Assembly: GCF_001297015.1 (NCBI RefSeq)
Contig: NZ_LIGE01000022.1
Coordinates: 248,001 to 312,000, forward strand
Reading direction: 5' to 3'
DNA from: Pseudomonas sp. RIT-PI-r
Lineage (GTDB): Bacteria; Pseudomonadota; Gammaproteobacteria; Pseudomonadales; Pseudomonadaceae
Length of the DNA: 64,000 nt
This document shows positions 42,203 to 51,675 of this stretch, piece by piece. The first letter of the stretch is position 1. Every line of letters starts with the position of its first letter. The notes under the pieces were generated by a model, which saw only the letters and a list, made by a program, of their open reading frames with translations, was not told the origin of the DNA and searched no databases. The translations under genes and the position numbers were made by a program.

Positions 42203-43570
42203 TTGAAAACCCTCCAGAGTCCACTGGATGTCACGGTTCTCGCCCGTGCCGCCGCCAAGGTCAAGCGCCACGTGCTGCCGCTGTTCGTGGTGATGTTCAT
42301 CGTCAACTACATCGATCGGGTCAACATCGGTTTCGTGCGCAGCCACATGGAGACCGATCTGGGCATCGGCGCTGCGGCTTACGGCCTCGGTGCCGGGTTG
42401 TTCTTCGTTGGCTACGCGCTGTTCGAAGTGCCGTCCAACATGCTCCTGCAACGTTACGGCGCGCGGGTCTGGCTGACGCGGATCATGTTCACTTGGGGCG
42501 CCGCTGCCATGGCCATGGCCTTTGTCAAAGGTGAAACCAGTTTTTACGTGCTGCGCTTTATTCTCGGCGCGGCCGAGGCGGGGTTCTTTCCGGGGATCAT
42601 TTACTACTTCACCCAATGGCTGCCGGCCTCCGAGCGCGGCAAGACCATGGCGGTATTTCTCAGCGGTTCGGCGATTGCCTCGGTGATCTCCGGTCCGGTG
42701 TCCGGTGCGCTGCTGCACATCAGCGGCTTGGGTCTGCACGGCTGGCAATGGATGTTCCTGATTGAGGGCGCGGCGTCGGTGGTGCTCTGCGCGTTCGTCT
42801 GGTTCTGGCTGCAATCGCATCCGCGTCAGGCCAAGTGGCTGACCGAAGAGGAGCGTGAAGCGCTGGTCAGCGCCATTGCTGAAGAACAGCGTGCCCGTGA
42901 CGCGGTGCAAGTGGCCAAGCCGTCGATGTTCAAGCTGTTGGCCGATCGGCAGATCGCGCTGTTCTGCTTCATCTATTTCTCCATTGCCCTGACCATCTAC
43001 GGCGCAACATTCTGGCTGCCGAGCATGATCAAGAAGATGGGCAACCTCGGCGACTTCCAGGTTGGCCTGCTCAATTCGATTCCGTGGATCATTTCGATTG
43101 TCGCGATGTACGGTTTCGCGGCGATGGCCGGCAAGTGGAAATTCCAGCAGGCCTGGGTGGCGCTGACGCTGGTAATCGCCGCCATCGGCATGTTCATGTC
43201 GACCACTGGCGGGCCGATCTTCGCCTTCGTCGCCATCTGCTTCGCCGCTATTGGCTTCAAGGCTGCCTCGGCGCTGTTCTGGCCGATTCCGCAAAGCTAT
43301 CTGGATGCCCGCATCGCCGCTGCGGTGATCGCGCTGATCAACTCCATCGGCAACCTCGGCGGCTTCGTTGCGCCGACCGCGTTCGGCTTCCTTGAACAAA
43401 GCACCGGCTCCATCGAGGGCGGCCTGTATGGCTTGGCGGCGACGTCACTGATCGCCGCGGGGGTGATCTTCTTCGCCCGCACGGCGCCGGGCGCCAAAGG
43501 GAAAACCCCGGCAAAGCCCCATGACGAAAGCGCCGTTGTTGCGACGGCCAGCCCGGCCGCGAGCCATTGA
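42203..43570 (+). CDS. MFS transporter (sugar acid/anion:cation symporter family)
   Basis: 455 residues, TTG start at 42203 with GGGAG 6-7 bases upstream. Twelve helices; NYIDRVNIGFVRSHM, GRG-like segment after helix 2, GAAEAGFFPGIIYYFTQW and the mid-loop YVSDA-like features mark the ACS family (glucarate, galactonate, phthalate, tartrate carriers). It is upstream of a glucarate-dehydratase-like enzyme, so a hexarate or related sugar acid is the likely cargo. Confidence 0.92.
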   Translation: MKTLQSPLDVTVLARAAAKVKRHVLPLFVVMFIVNYIDRVNIGFVRSHMETDLGIGAAAYGLGAGLFFVGYALFEVPSNMLLQRYGARVWLTRIMFTWGAAAMAMAFVKGETSFYVLRFILGAAEAGFFPGIIYYFTQWLPASERGKTMAVFLSGSAIASVISGPVSGALLHISGLGLHGWQWMFLIEGAASVVLCAFVWFWLQSHPRQAKWLTEEEREALVSAIAEEQRARDAVQVAKPSMFKLLADRQIALFCFIYFSIALTIYGATFWLPSMIKKMGNLGDFQVGLLNSIPWIISIVAMYGFAAMAGKWKFQQAWVALTLVIAAIGMFMSTTGGPIFAFVAICFAAIGFKAASALFWPIPQSYLDARIAAAVIALINSIGNLGGFVAPTAFGFLEQSTGSIEGGLYGLAATSLIAAGVIFFARTAPGAKGKTPAKPHDESAVVATASPAASH

Positions 43571-43600
43571 ATTGATTGTTGATCTGTCAGGAGCGTTATC

Positions 43601-44875
43601 TTGAAAATCACCCGTGTCACCGTGACCCCGATTGCCTTCCGTGATCCGCCGTTGCTCAACGCCAGCGGTATCCACGAACCTTTCGCCCTGCGCTCGATCA
43701 TCGAGATCGAAAGCGACAACGGCTACATCGGCCTCGGCGAAAGCTATGGCGATGCCCCGGCGCTGGCGATCCAGCAACAGTTGCAGTCACAACTGATCGG
43801 CCTCGATCCGTTCAACCTCAACCAGCTGCGCGCGATCGTGCAGGCCACCGTTGCAGCCAACAAACCTGCGAGCATTGCCGGTGCCGAACTGGCGCCCGGT
43901 TCCCACGCCAGCAAGGCGGTAAGCAATGCCTATTCGGCGTTCGAAGTGGCCTTTCTCGACTTGCAGGCGCATTACCTGAATGTGCCGTTGGTGGACCTTC
44001 TTGGCGGCGCGATTCGCGATGAAGTGCCGTTCAGTGCCTATCTGTTCTTCAAGTACGCGCAGCATGTCGATTCGCCGTACAAGCCGGACAACTGGGGCGA
44101 GGCACTCAACGAGCAGCAGATCGTTGCCCAGGCCGCGCGGATGATCGAGGCGTACGGGTTCAAAAGCATCAAACTAAAGGCCGGCACGTTACCGCCGGAG
44201 CATGAAGTGGCGTGCATCAAGGCCTTGAAGAAGGCGTTTCCCGGCTACCCGCTGCGCATCGATCCGAACGGCAACTGGTCGCTGGAAACCTCGATTCGCA
44301 TGGCCGAATTGCTCGGCGATGATCTGCAGTATTACGAAGACCCGACCCCGGGCCTCGACGGCATGGCCGAGTTGCACAAACGCACCGGATTGCCGCTGGC
44401 AACCAACATGGTGGTTACTGATTTCGACGAGTTCCGCCGCAGCGTCGCGCAGAACAGCGTGCAGATTGTCCTCGCCGACCATCATTATTGGGGTGGTCTG
44501 CGCGACACGCAGACGCTGGCGAAGATGTGCGATGTGTTCGGCGTGGGGGTGTCGATGCATTCCAATTCACACCTGGGCATCAGCCTGATGGCGATGGCCC
44601 ATGTCGCGGCGGCCGTGCCGAATCTGGATTACGCCTGCGACACGCATTACCCGTGGCAAGAGCCGGATGAGGAGGTGATCAAGGGCGGCAAGCTACCGAT
44701 TGTCGATGGCTGCGTGAAGATCACTCGGGCACCGGGGCTTGGCTTGGAGCTGGATCACGATCAGTTGGGCAAGCTGCATGATCAGTACCTGACGTGCGGG
44801 ATTCGACAGCGCGATGATGTGCGGCAGATGCAGCGTTACAAGCCGGACTGGAAGGCGGTCAAACCGAGGTTTTGA
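43601..44875 (+). CDS. Glucarate dehydratase-like enzyme (enolase superfamily)
   Basis: 424 residues, TTG start with CAGGAG upstream. KLKAG (KxK general base) near residue 190, metal-ligand carboxylates in RIDPNGNW and YYEDPTPG, LADHHYWGG and the catalytic MHSNSHLGIS histidine are all visible, the plan of the glucarate dehydratase group. It would remove water from an acid sugar to give a keto-deoxy acid. It is shorter at the N-terminus than GudD (about 450 residues), so the substrate may differ. Same unit as the MFS carrier. A REPIN follows. Confidence 0.88.
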   Translation: MKITRVTVTPIAFRDPPLLNASGIHEPFALRSIIEIESDNGYIGLGESYGDAPALAIQQQLQSQLIGLDPFNLNQLRAIVQATVAANKPASIAGAELAPGSHASKAVSNAYSAFEVAFLDLQAHYLNVPLVDLLGGAIRDEVPFSAYLFFKYAQHVDSPYKPDNWGEALNEQQIVAQAARMIEAYGFKSIKLKAGTLPPEHEVACIKALKKAFPGYPLRIDPNGNWSLETSIRMAELLGDDLQYYEDPTPGLDGMAELHKRTGLPLATNMVVTDFDEFRRSVAQNSVQIVLADHHYWGGLRDTQTLAKMCDVFGVGVSMHSNSHLGISLMAMAHVAAAVPNLDYACDTHYPWQEPDEEVIKGGKLPIVDGCVKITRAPGLGLELDHDQLGKLHDQYLTCGIRQRDDVRQMQRYKPDWKAVKPRF

Positions 44876-44890
44876 TAGCGTCAGGACTGG

Positions 44891-44989
44891 CCTCATCGCG
44901 GGCAAGCCCGCTCCCACAGGTTATCGTGTCGATTGCAAACTCTGTATTCAACGAAGAACCCTGTGGGAGCGGGCTTGCCCGCGATGAGG
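44891..44989. repeat. REPIN, 30-bp perfect arms (GTGGGAGCGGGC family)
   Basis: Arms 44891-44920 and 44960-44989 are perfect complements. It separates the dehydratase from the convergent LysR gene, 8 bases from the latter's stop. The GGGCTTGCCCGCGATGAGG sub-type is different from the copy at 925-1012. Confidence 0.93.
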
Positions 44990-44997
44990 TTCTCCAG

Positions 44998-45882
44998 TCA
45001 GAGTGTCTTTACCAGCCAATCCCGAAACGCTTTCAGCGACGGCAAATTCTCATTGCGCGGCGGATACACCAGGTAATAGCTGCGCCGACTGGTAATCGGC
45101 TCGCCCAGTTGCAGCAACTCACCGCTCGACAACTCATCCTCCACCAGAATCCGCGGTACCAAGCCCACACCAATGTTCGCCCGCACTGCCTGAATCAGGT
45201 GCGAGGTCATTTCAAAGCTTGGCCCGATGCGCATGCTGCGGTGGGGCAGGCCGTGATGGCTGAACCACTCCGCCCACGCCTGCGCATTGCTGCTGACATT
45301 GAGTAGCAGTTGACCGGCGATCTGCTGTTCGGCGTCATCGCGCTCGGCAGCGGACAACTGCGCACTGGCGATCACCACCAGTTCTTCGGTGTGCAAGGGC
45401 AGGGCGCTCAGCCCCGGCCATTCACCGCCGCCCACACAAATCGCCGCATCGATTTCGCTGGTATCGAAGTCGATCGCTTCGATACGCGAATGCAAGTGCA
45501 CGGTCATGCCCGGGTGCGCGGTGTAGAAATCCTTGAGGCGCGGCAACAGCCATTTCGAGCCAAACGTCGGCAGCGTCGCCAGGCGCAAACTGTGAATGCC
45601 GGAGCCAAACGCCATCGCCTGCAAGGTTGCACTGCGAATCTGCCCCAGTGCCTCCGCCAGTTCGCGCTGATACATGCGCCCGACATCGGTCAGCACCACT
45701 TGCCGGCCTTCGCGGCTGAACAAGCGCATGCCGAGCATTTTCTCGAGAATCTGCACCTGACGGCTGACCGCACTTTGCGTCAGCGACAATTCATGGGCGG
45801 CGCGGGTGTAGCTTTCGTGGCGCGCAGCGGCCTCGAAGGCCAGCAATAACGACATGGAAGGGGTGAGCGTGCGCGGATTCAT
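44998..45882 (-). CDS. LysR-family regulator (GcvA-like)
   Basis: 294 residues. HTH in MSLLLAFEAAARHESYTRAAHELSLTQSAVSRQVQILE (outline), LFSREGRQVVLTDVG, and a binding domain starting LRLATLPTFGSKWLLPRL, the phrase typical of the GcvA subgroup. It is divergent from ydiJ with an ACGCAA-N7-TTGCGT site between them, so ydiJ is the likely target. Confidence 0.92.
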   Translation of the reverse strand: MNPRTLTPSMSLLLAFEAAARHESYTRAAHELSLTQSAVSRQVQILEKMLGMRLFSREGRQVVLTDVGRMYQRELAEALGQIRSATLQAMAFGSGIHSLRLATLPTFGSKWLLPRLKDFYTAHPGMTVHLHSRIEAIDFDTSEIDAAICVGGGEWPGLSALPLHTEELVVIASAQLSAAERDDAEQQIAGQLLLNVSSNAQAWAEWFSHHGLPHRSMRIGPSFEMTSHLIQAVRANIGVGLVPRILVEDELSSGELLQLGEPITSRRSYYLVYPPRNENLPSLKAFRDWLVKTL

Positions 45883-45971
45883 TCGTAAAAGTCATGGATA
45901 GTGGGTGGATTTTACGGTTGTCCCAATGCCCGGCAACAATGAACATGGGCGGCATTAGATGGCGGAGCCTG

Positions 45972-45990
45972 ACGCAATCATTCGTTGCGT
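45972..45990. promoter_or_regulatory. LysR box between gcvA-like gene and ydiJ
   Basis: ACGCAA-TCATTCG-TTGCGT: perfect 6-bp arms around 7 bases. This satisfies the LysR T-N11-A pattern loosely and lies 51 bases before the ydiJ start. Confidence 0.6.
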
Positions 45991-46040
45991 ACAACTGTTC
46001 ACCGCCACACGGCCCGATTTTCACCGAGATGCCCTGACCG

Positions 46041-49000
46041 ATGATTGCCCAGTTGTCCCCCGCCAAAGCCCTGACCAGCGATTACCAACAATTCCTCAAC
46101 GCCCTGAAGAACAGCGGCTTTCGCGGTGAAATCAGCGCCGATTACGCCAGCCGCGTGGTGCTGGCAACCGACAATTCGATCTATCAGCGCCTGCCGCAAG
46201 CGGCGGTGTTTCCGCGAGATGCCGAGGACGTGGCGCGGGTGGCGCGGCTGATTGCCGAGCCGGCTTACCAGCAAGTAGTGATCACTCCTCGCGGCGGCGG
46301 CACCGGCACCAACGGCCAATCGCTGACCGATGGCATCGTCGTTGACCTGTCGCGGCACATGAACCGCATCCTTGAAATCAACGTCGAAGAACGCTGGGTG
46401 CGGGTCCAGGCCGGGGTGGTCAAGGATCAGCTCAACGCCGCGCTGAAGTCCGCCGGACTGTTTTTCGCCCCAGAGTTGTCGACCTCCAACCGCGCCACCG
46501 TTGGCGGCATGATCAACACTGACGCCAGCGGCCAAGGCAGTTGCACCTATGGCAAGACCCGCGACCATGTGCTTGAACTCGAGATGATCCTGCGCGGCGG
46601 CGAACGTCTGCACGGTCAGCCGCTGGAAGAGCGCGAGCTGGAAGCACTCTGTGCCCGTGAAGATCGCGTCGGTGAGGTCTATCGTTGTGCGCGGCAGATC
46701 ATTGATGAGCAGGGCGAGCTGATCAAGGAGCGTTTCCCCGATCTCAACCGTTGCCTGACCGGTTATGACCTCGCACACCTGCGTGAGGCGGACAACCGCT
46801 TCAACCTCAACAGCGTGCTGTGCGGTGCCGAAGGCTCGCTGGGTTTTGTGGTCGAGGCGCGGCTGAATGTGCTGCCGATCCCCAAGCACACAATGCTGGT
46901 GAACATCCGCTACGCCGGGTTCATGGACGCACTGCGCGATGCGCGGGCCTTGATGGCGCTCAAGCCGTTGTCGATCGAAACCGTCGACTCGAAAGTCTTG
47001 CTGCTGGCGATGCAGGACATCGTCTGGCACGGCGTCGCCGAATATTTCCCGCAAAGCGCCGAGCGGCCGACGTTGGGGATCAACCTTGTCGAATTCTGTG
47101 GCGACGATCCCGAAGAGCTGCAACGCCGGGTCGAGGTGTTCGTCGAGCATTTGAGCAGTGACCGCACGGTCGAGCGTTTGGGCCACACGCTGGCGGTCGG
47201 GCACGCGGCGGTGAACAAGGTCTACGGCATGCGCAAACGTGCGGTGGGCTTGCTCGGCAACGTCGCCGGAGAGGCGCGGCCGCAGCCATTTGTCGAAGAC
47301 ACGGCGGTGCCGCCGCAGCATCTGGCCGAGTACATCGCCGAGTTGCGCGACCTGCTCGACAGCCACGGATTGCAGTACGGCATGTTCGGTCATGTCGATG
47401 CCGGCGTATTGCACGTACGGCCGATTCTCGACATGAAAGATCCGCAACAAGCCGCGCTGGTGCGCCCGGTGTCCGATGGCGTTGCGGCGCTGACCCAACG
47501 TTACGGCGGTCTGCTGTGGGGCGAGCACGGCAAAGGTCTGCGTTCGGAATACGCGCCGGCATTTTTCGGTGAACTCTATCCGGCGCTGCAAGCACTGAAA
47601 GCGGCGTTCGACCCGTTCAACCAATTCAACCCAGGCAAGATCGCCACCCCAGCCAACACCGATGCGGCGTTGCTGAAGATCGACGAAGTGACCCTGCGCG
47701 GTGAACTCGATCGGCAGATCGACGAGAAGGTCTGGCAGGACTACGGCGCGGCGATGCACTGCAACGGCAACGGCGCCTGCTACAACTTCGATCCGGATGA
47801 TGCGATGTGCCCGTCATGGAAGGCCACCCGCGAGCGTTCGCAGTCGCCGAAGGGGCGCGCGTCATTGATCCGCGAGTGGCTGCGTTTGCAGGGCGAGGCG
47901 GGCGTTGATGTGTTGTCTGATGCCATGCGCAAACCGGCGTTTTTCAGCACGCTGTGGCAGCGTTGGCGCAACACGCGTCAGCAGTCCGAAGATTTCTCTC
48001 ATGAGGTTTACGACGCCATGGCCGGTTGCCTGGCGTGCAAATCCTGCGCGGGGCAGTGCCCGGTGAAGGTCAATGTGCCGGAGTTTCGTTCGCGCTTTCT
48101 TGAGCTGTATCACGGCCGTTATCTGCGCCCGGCGCGGGACTATCTGATCGCCTCGCTGGAATACAGCATTCCGTACATGGCGCGGATTCCAGCGTTGTAT
48201 AACGGTTTGATGGGCGCTTCGATTGTGCGTGGATTGCTGGAACGTGTTGGCGGCATGGTCGATGTGCCGTTGCTCAGCCGCTTCGATTTCCACGCTGCGA
48301 TGCGTCGCTGGCAGGTGCGACCGGCAACGGTTTCGACGTTGTCTGCGTTGACCTCGGCGCAACGTGAGCGCAGCGTGGTGATCGTTCAGGACGCATTCAC
48401 GCGTTACTTTGAAGCGCCACTGTTGGCGGATATGGTCGAGCTGATTTCGCGTCTCGGTTATCAGGTTTATCTGGCGCCGTTCAGTGCCAACGGCAAGCCG
48501 TTGCATGTGCAGGGCTTCCTTTCGGCGTTCAACCGTGCGGCGTTGCGCAATGCGCGGCAGTTGCGCGAATTGGCCGAGCTCGGTGTGCCGCTGGTGGGGC
48601 TCGATCCGGCGATGACGCTGGTGTATCGCCAGGAATACCTGAAAGTCCCCGGTATGCAGCAATGCCCGGAAGTGGCGATGCTGCAGGAGTGGTTGCTCAA
48701 GGTGATGCCGGAGCAGGCGCCTGAGGATAAAACCGCGCTGTTCCGTTTGCTCGCGCACTGCACTGAGAAAACCAACGCCCCGGCCGCGACCCGCCAGTGG
48801 GAGCAGGTCTTCGAACGCGCCGGTTTGAAACTGGCCACGCAGGCCACCGGTTGCTGTGGCATGTCCGGCACCTACGGCCATGAAGCGCGCAATCGCGAGA
48901 CATCAGCGGTGATCTACGAACAGTCCTGGGCGCGTCAGGTCGACGCACCGGCAGAGCAGGGCGAAGCGCTGGCGACCGGTTATTCCTGCCGCAGCCAGGT

Positions 49001-49067
49001 CAAGCGCCAGTCGGATCAGGCACTGCGCCATCCGTTGCAGGTGCTGCTTGAGGTTCAGCGTCGCTGA
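46041..49067 (+). CDS. ydiJ: FAD/4Fe-4S D-2-hydroxyacid dehydrogenase YdiJ
   Basis: 1008 residues, the length of E. coli YdiJ. FAD-binding domain at about 50-190 (TPRGGGTGTNGQSL), FAD-oxidase C-terminal domain to about 545 (FGHVDAGVLHVRP), then a 4Fe-4S region near 655-680 (CLACKSCAGQCPVKV) and a cysteine-rich CCG-type domain near the C-terminus (TGCCGMSGTYGHE). Proteins of this group oxidise D-2-hydroxyglutarate or D-lactate-like acids and pass electrons onward. Its last 68 bases overlap the 3' end of the convergent pqiA gene. Confidence 0.93.
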   Translation: MIAQLSPAKALTSDYQQFLNALKNSGFRGEISADYASRVVLATDNSIYQRLPQAAVFPRDAEDVARVARLIAEPAYQQVVITPRGGGTGTNGQSLTDGIVVDLSRHMNRILEINVEERWVRVQAGVVKDQLNAALKSAGLFFAPELSTSNRATVGGMINTDASGQGSCTYGKTRDHVLELEMILRGGERLHGQPLEERELEALCAREDRVGEVYRCARQIIDEQGELIKERFPDLNRCLTGYDLAHLREADNRFNLNSVLCGAEGSLGFVVEARLNVLPIPKHTMLVNIRYAGFMDALRDARALMALKPLSIETVDSKVLLLAMQDIVWHGVAEYFPQSAERPTLGINLVEFCGDDPEELQRRVEVFVEHLSSDRTVERLGHTLAVGHAAVNKVYGMRKRAVGLLGNVAGEARPQPFVEDTAVPPQHLAEYIAELRDLLDSHGLQYGMFGHVDAGVLHVRPILDMKDPQQAALVRPVSDGVAALTQRYGGLLWGEHGKGLRSEYAPAFFGELYPALQALKAAFDPFNQFNPGKIATPANTDAALLKIDEVTLRGELDRQIDEKVWQDYGAAMHCNGNGACYNFDPDDAMCPSWKATRERSQSPKGRASLIREWLRLQGEAGVDVLSDAMRKPAFFSTLWQRWRNTRQQSEDFSHEVYDAMAGCLACKSCAGQCPVKVNVPEFRSRFLELYHGRYLRPARDYLIASLEYSIPYMARIPALYNGLMGASIVRGLLERVGGMVDVPLLSRFDFHAAMRRWQVRPATVSTLSALTSAQRERSVVIVQDAFTRYFEAPLLADMVELISRLGYQVYLAPFSANGKPLHVQGFLSAFNRAALRNARQLRELAELGVPLVGLDPAMTLVYRQEYLKVPGMQQCPEVAMLQEWLLKVMPEQAPEDKTALFRLLAHCTEKTNAPAATRQWEQVFERAGLKLATQATGCCGMSGTYGHEARNRETSAVIYEQSWARQVDAPAEQGEALATGYSCRSQVKRQSDQALRHPLQVLLEVQRR

Positions 49068-49686
49068 GGTCGCCGCCCGTGTCCTTGTCCCAGATCAGGC
49101 GCGGATCGAAGCTCATCGCTGCGAGCATGGTGAACACCACGACCAGGCCGAAAAACAGAATGCCCGGTCTTGGCTCGATATCGCCCAGCGCCTGGAACTT
49201 CACCAGTGCTGCGACCAGCGCCACCACGAGCACGTCGAGCATCGACCAATAGCCGATCAGCTCGACGAAGCGGTACAGCTTCGAGCGCTCCTTGCGCGCC
49301 CAGGCGCTGTCGCGTTGCACGGTCATCAGCAGCAAGGTCAGGGCGACGAACTTGATCCCCGGCACGGCGATACTGGCGATGAAAATGATCAGCGCGATGT
49401 CCCACGCGCCGGCCTCCCAGAACTCCAGCACGCCGCTCATGATCGTGCTGTCGGCGCCGTTGCCGAGCATGGTGGTGTTCATCACCGGCAGCAGATTGGC
49501 CGGCACGTAAAACGCCAGCGCAGCGAGCATGTAGGCCCAGGTGCGGGTCAGCGAGTTGGTCTTGCGCCGATGCAGCGGCGCGTCGCAACGCGGGCACTGG
49601 TGCGGCTCGTCGCTCATGTCGCAGGCCAGCCCGCAGCTGTGGCACAGACACAGATTGAGTTCGCTGGCAGTCGGTGGTCGCTTCAT
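49000..49686 (-). CDS. pqiA: Paraquat-inducible protein A, C-terminal half homolog
   Basis: 228 residues. N-terminal zinc-ribbon (CLCHSCG and CPRCDAPL), then four helices with the PqiA hallmarks YVPANLLPVMNTTMLG and RFVELIGYWSMLDVLVVA. In E. coli PqiA is a single protein with two such modules; here they are two genes joined by an ATGA overlap. PqiA works with the MCE protein PqiB and lipoprotein PqiC in lipid transport between membranes, but neither is next to it here. Its 3' end is antisense to ydiJ. Confidence 0.92.
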   Translation of the reverse strand: MKRPPTASELNLCLCHSCGLACDMSDEPHQCPRCDAPLHRRKTNSLTRTWAYMLAALAFYVPANLLPVMNTTMLGNGADSTIMSGVLEFWEAGAWDIALIIFIASIAVPGIKFVALTLLLMTVQRDSAWARKERSKLYRFVELIGYWSMLDVLVVALVAALVKFQALGDIEPRPGILFFGLVVVFTMLAAMSFDPRLIWDKDTGGDLSDAEPQAAPATDGAVPDPTGA

Positions 49687-50279
49687 GGAATGTCCCAGAG
49701 GTCGCGGATGTCGCGACCGGCAATTCGGATCATCATCAGACTCAGCGCGGCCAAGGCAAACAGGCCGATGCCGGGCAACACATCAAGCAGCCCGGCCAGT
49801 TTGAACACCGCCACCATGGCCCCGAGCAAACACACTTCCAGCATGCTCCACGGACGCAGGGTTTCCAGCCAGCGCATGCACAGCTTGAACCCCGGCGCAC
49901 GTTTCCCGCCGAGGGCGAAGCTCAATACCCAGGTCAACAAAACCAGTTGAAACGCCGGGGCAATGATGATGGCAATGGCCGCGACCATGGCGATGAAAGT
50001 AATCGGCCCCTGGCTCAGCGCCAGCACCGAGTCCCACAGCGTTGCGCTGTTTTTCAGGCCTTTCATGCTGATGCTCATCACCGGGTAGAAATTGGCGAAC
50101 AGCCACAACACCGCCGCCGTGAACGTCAGCGCCAGACGCTGCTCAACGGTCAAACCATTGAAGCGCTGCAGCACACCACCGCAGCGCACGCACGAGGTTT
50201 TCTGGTGTTTGGCGAGCGTGACTTTCTCGTAAACGCAATCGCAGTGCTCGCAGATGATCAGGTGTTCGGTGTTGACCAT
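49683..50279 (-). CDS. pqiA: Paraquat-inducible protein A, N-terminal half homolog
   Basis: 198 residues from ATG 50279 (TTG 50285 is an alternative). Zinc ribbon (CEHCDCVY and CVRCGGVL), four helices, LWLFANFYPVMSISMKG and RWLETLRPWSMLEVCLLG are the first-module forms of the PqiA motifs. Stop overlaps the start of the second module gene by 4 bases, so the two are made together. Confidence 0.92.
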   Translation of the reverse strand: MVNTEHLIICEHCDCVYEKVTLAKHQKTSCVRCGGVLQRFNGLTVEQRLALTFTAAVLWLFANFYPVMSISMKGLKNSATLWDSVLALSQGPITFIAMVAAIAIIIAPAFQLVLLTWVLSFALGGKRAPGFKLCMRWLETLRPWSMLEVCLLGAMVAVFKLAGLLDVLPGIGLFALAALSLMMIRIAGRDIRDLWDIP

Positions 50280-50497
50280 GGACAACGCTCGACAACAGGC
50301 CGCAGAGGGCAGGGGGACTTGATCACTATAGAAGCCTGAGGCCGGAGGGCAAATTGCGCGGCGTAATCAGCTTCGGTTTTCTGAGAATCACTATCGATTG
50401 AGTTTGGGTTTTTGCTTCTTGGTGTTATAAGGTAACGCAAATTTTCAGGGTGGCCGTTGCTGGCACCCACTGATATCCCTTCGAATGCGAAACGCTT

Positions 50498-51664
50498 ATG
50501 ACGATTGTGCTTCCCCGTTCTGCCCCGGTGACTGGCCGGCTACTGTCCATCGATGCACTCAGGGGCCTGGTCATCCTGTTCATGCTGCTGGACCACGTGC
50601 GCGAAACCTTCCTGCTGCACCGTCAGGTCAGCGATCCGATGGACATCGCCAGCACCGAGCCGGCACTGTTTTTCAGCCGCACTCTGGCGCACTTGTGTGC
50701 ACCGGTGTTTGTCTTGCTGACCGGGTTGTCGGCATGGCTGTTTGGCGAAAAGTATGCAGGCAAGACTGACGTCAGTGCGTTTCTGTTCAAGCGCGGACTG
50801 TTTCTGGTGGTGCTCGAATTCACCCTGGTCAACTTCGCCTGGACCTTCCAGCTGCCACCGAGTGTGATTTATCTGCAAGTGATCTGGGCGATCGGTTTGA
50901 GCATGATCGCGCTGTCGCTGCTGGTCTGGTTGCCGCGCTGGCTGTTGCTGGCATTGAGTGTGTTGATCATCGCCGGGCACAACCTGCTCGATGGTCTGCA
51001 CTTCCCGGTCGAGTCAGCGCTGCATGTGCCGTGGGCGATTTTGCATGATCGTGGCTGGATCGAAGTCAGCGACAGTTTGCGCTTGCGCACGTCCTATCCG
51101 TTGCTGCCGTGGATCGGTGTGATCGGTCTGGGTTATGCGTTGGGGCCGTGGTTTGCTCGGGGTGTTGAAGCCGGCGCGCGTCAACGGCGCCTGTTGATCG
51201 GCGGTGTTGCGGGGCTGCTGGGGTTCGTCGCGCTGCGGCTGCTCAACGGTTACGGCGAGAAACCGTGGGCCGTGGGCGACTCGATGCTGCACACCGTGAT
51301 GAGTTTTTTCAACATCACCAAGTACCCGCCGTCATTGCTGTTTATCGCGTTGACGGTAAGCACTGGGTTGTTGCTGTTGTTGGCGTTTGAGCGCGTGCAG
51401 GATCGACGCTGGATTCGCTGGCTGACGGTGTTCGGATCGGCGCCGATGTTTTTCTATCTGCTGCACCTGTATGCGTTGAAGGTGTTGTACCTGATCGGCG
51501 CGGCGCTGTTTGGTTTGAATCAGGGCAGCTATTTCGGTTTCTCCTCGGTGACGTCGATCTGGCTCGCCGCAATCATTCTGGCGATTGCACTGTTCCCGGC
51601 CGTGCGCTGGTTCTCGGCGTTGAAGGCGCGTCGCCGCGACATCGCCTGGTTGAAATACCTGTAA
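50498..51664 (+). CDS. DUF1624/HGSNAT-like membrane acyltransferase
   Basis: 388 residues, about ten helices. LLSIDALRGLVILFMLLDHVRETF carries the RG and DH residues typical of DUF1624 and of heparan-alpha-glucosaminide acetyltransferase relatives, where the conserved His is catalytic. The C-terminal FYLLHLYALKVLYL segment is also shared. It may transfer acyl groups across the inner membrane to a periplasmic sugar. Actual substrate unknown. Monocistronic; REP elements follow. Confidence 0.82.
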   Translation: MTIVLPRSAPVTGRLLSIDALRGLVILFMLLDHVRETFLLHRQVSDPMDIASTEPALFFSRTLAHLCAPVFVLLTGLSAWLFGEKYAGKTDVSAFLFKRGLFLVVLEFTLVNFAWTFQLPPSVIYLQVIWAIGLSMIALSLLVWLPRWLLLALSVLIIAGHNLLDGLHFPVESALHVPWAILHDRGWIEVSDSLRLRTSYPLLPWIGVIGLGYALGPWFARGVEAGARQRRLLIGGVAGLLGFVALRLLNGYGEKPWAVGDSMLHTVMSFFNITKYPPSLLFIALTVSTGLLLLLAFERVQDRRWIRWLTVFGSAPMFFYLLHLYALKVLYLIGAALFGLNQGSYFGFSSVTSIWLAAIILAIALFPAVRWFSALKARRRDIAWLKYL

Positions 51665-51675
51665 GCGGCCGATTG

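Noticed and set aside
42176..43399. Minus-strand open frame (407 codons) across the MFS gene
   Set aside because: Antisense of twelve-helix protein, rich in R, E, H and Q; no family features.
45999..47759. Minus-strand open frame (586 codons) across ydiJ
   Set aside because: YdiJ in the plus frame has all domain motifs. The antisense product has none.
50461..50480. TGGCAC in front of the acyltransferase gene as a sigma-54 promoter
   Set aside because: The required TTGC element at the right distance is missing (CCCACTGATAT follows).
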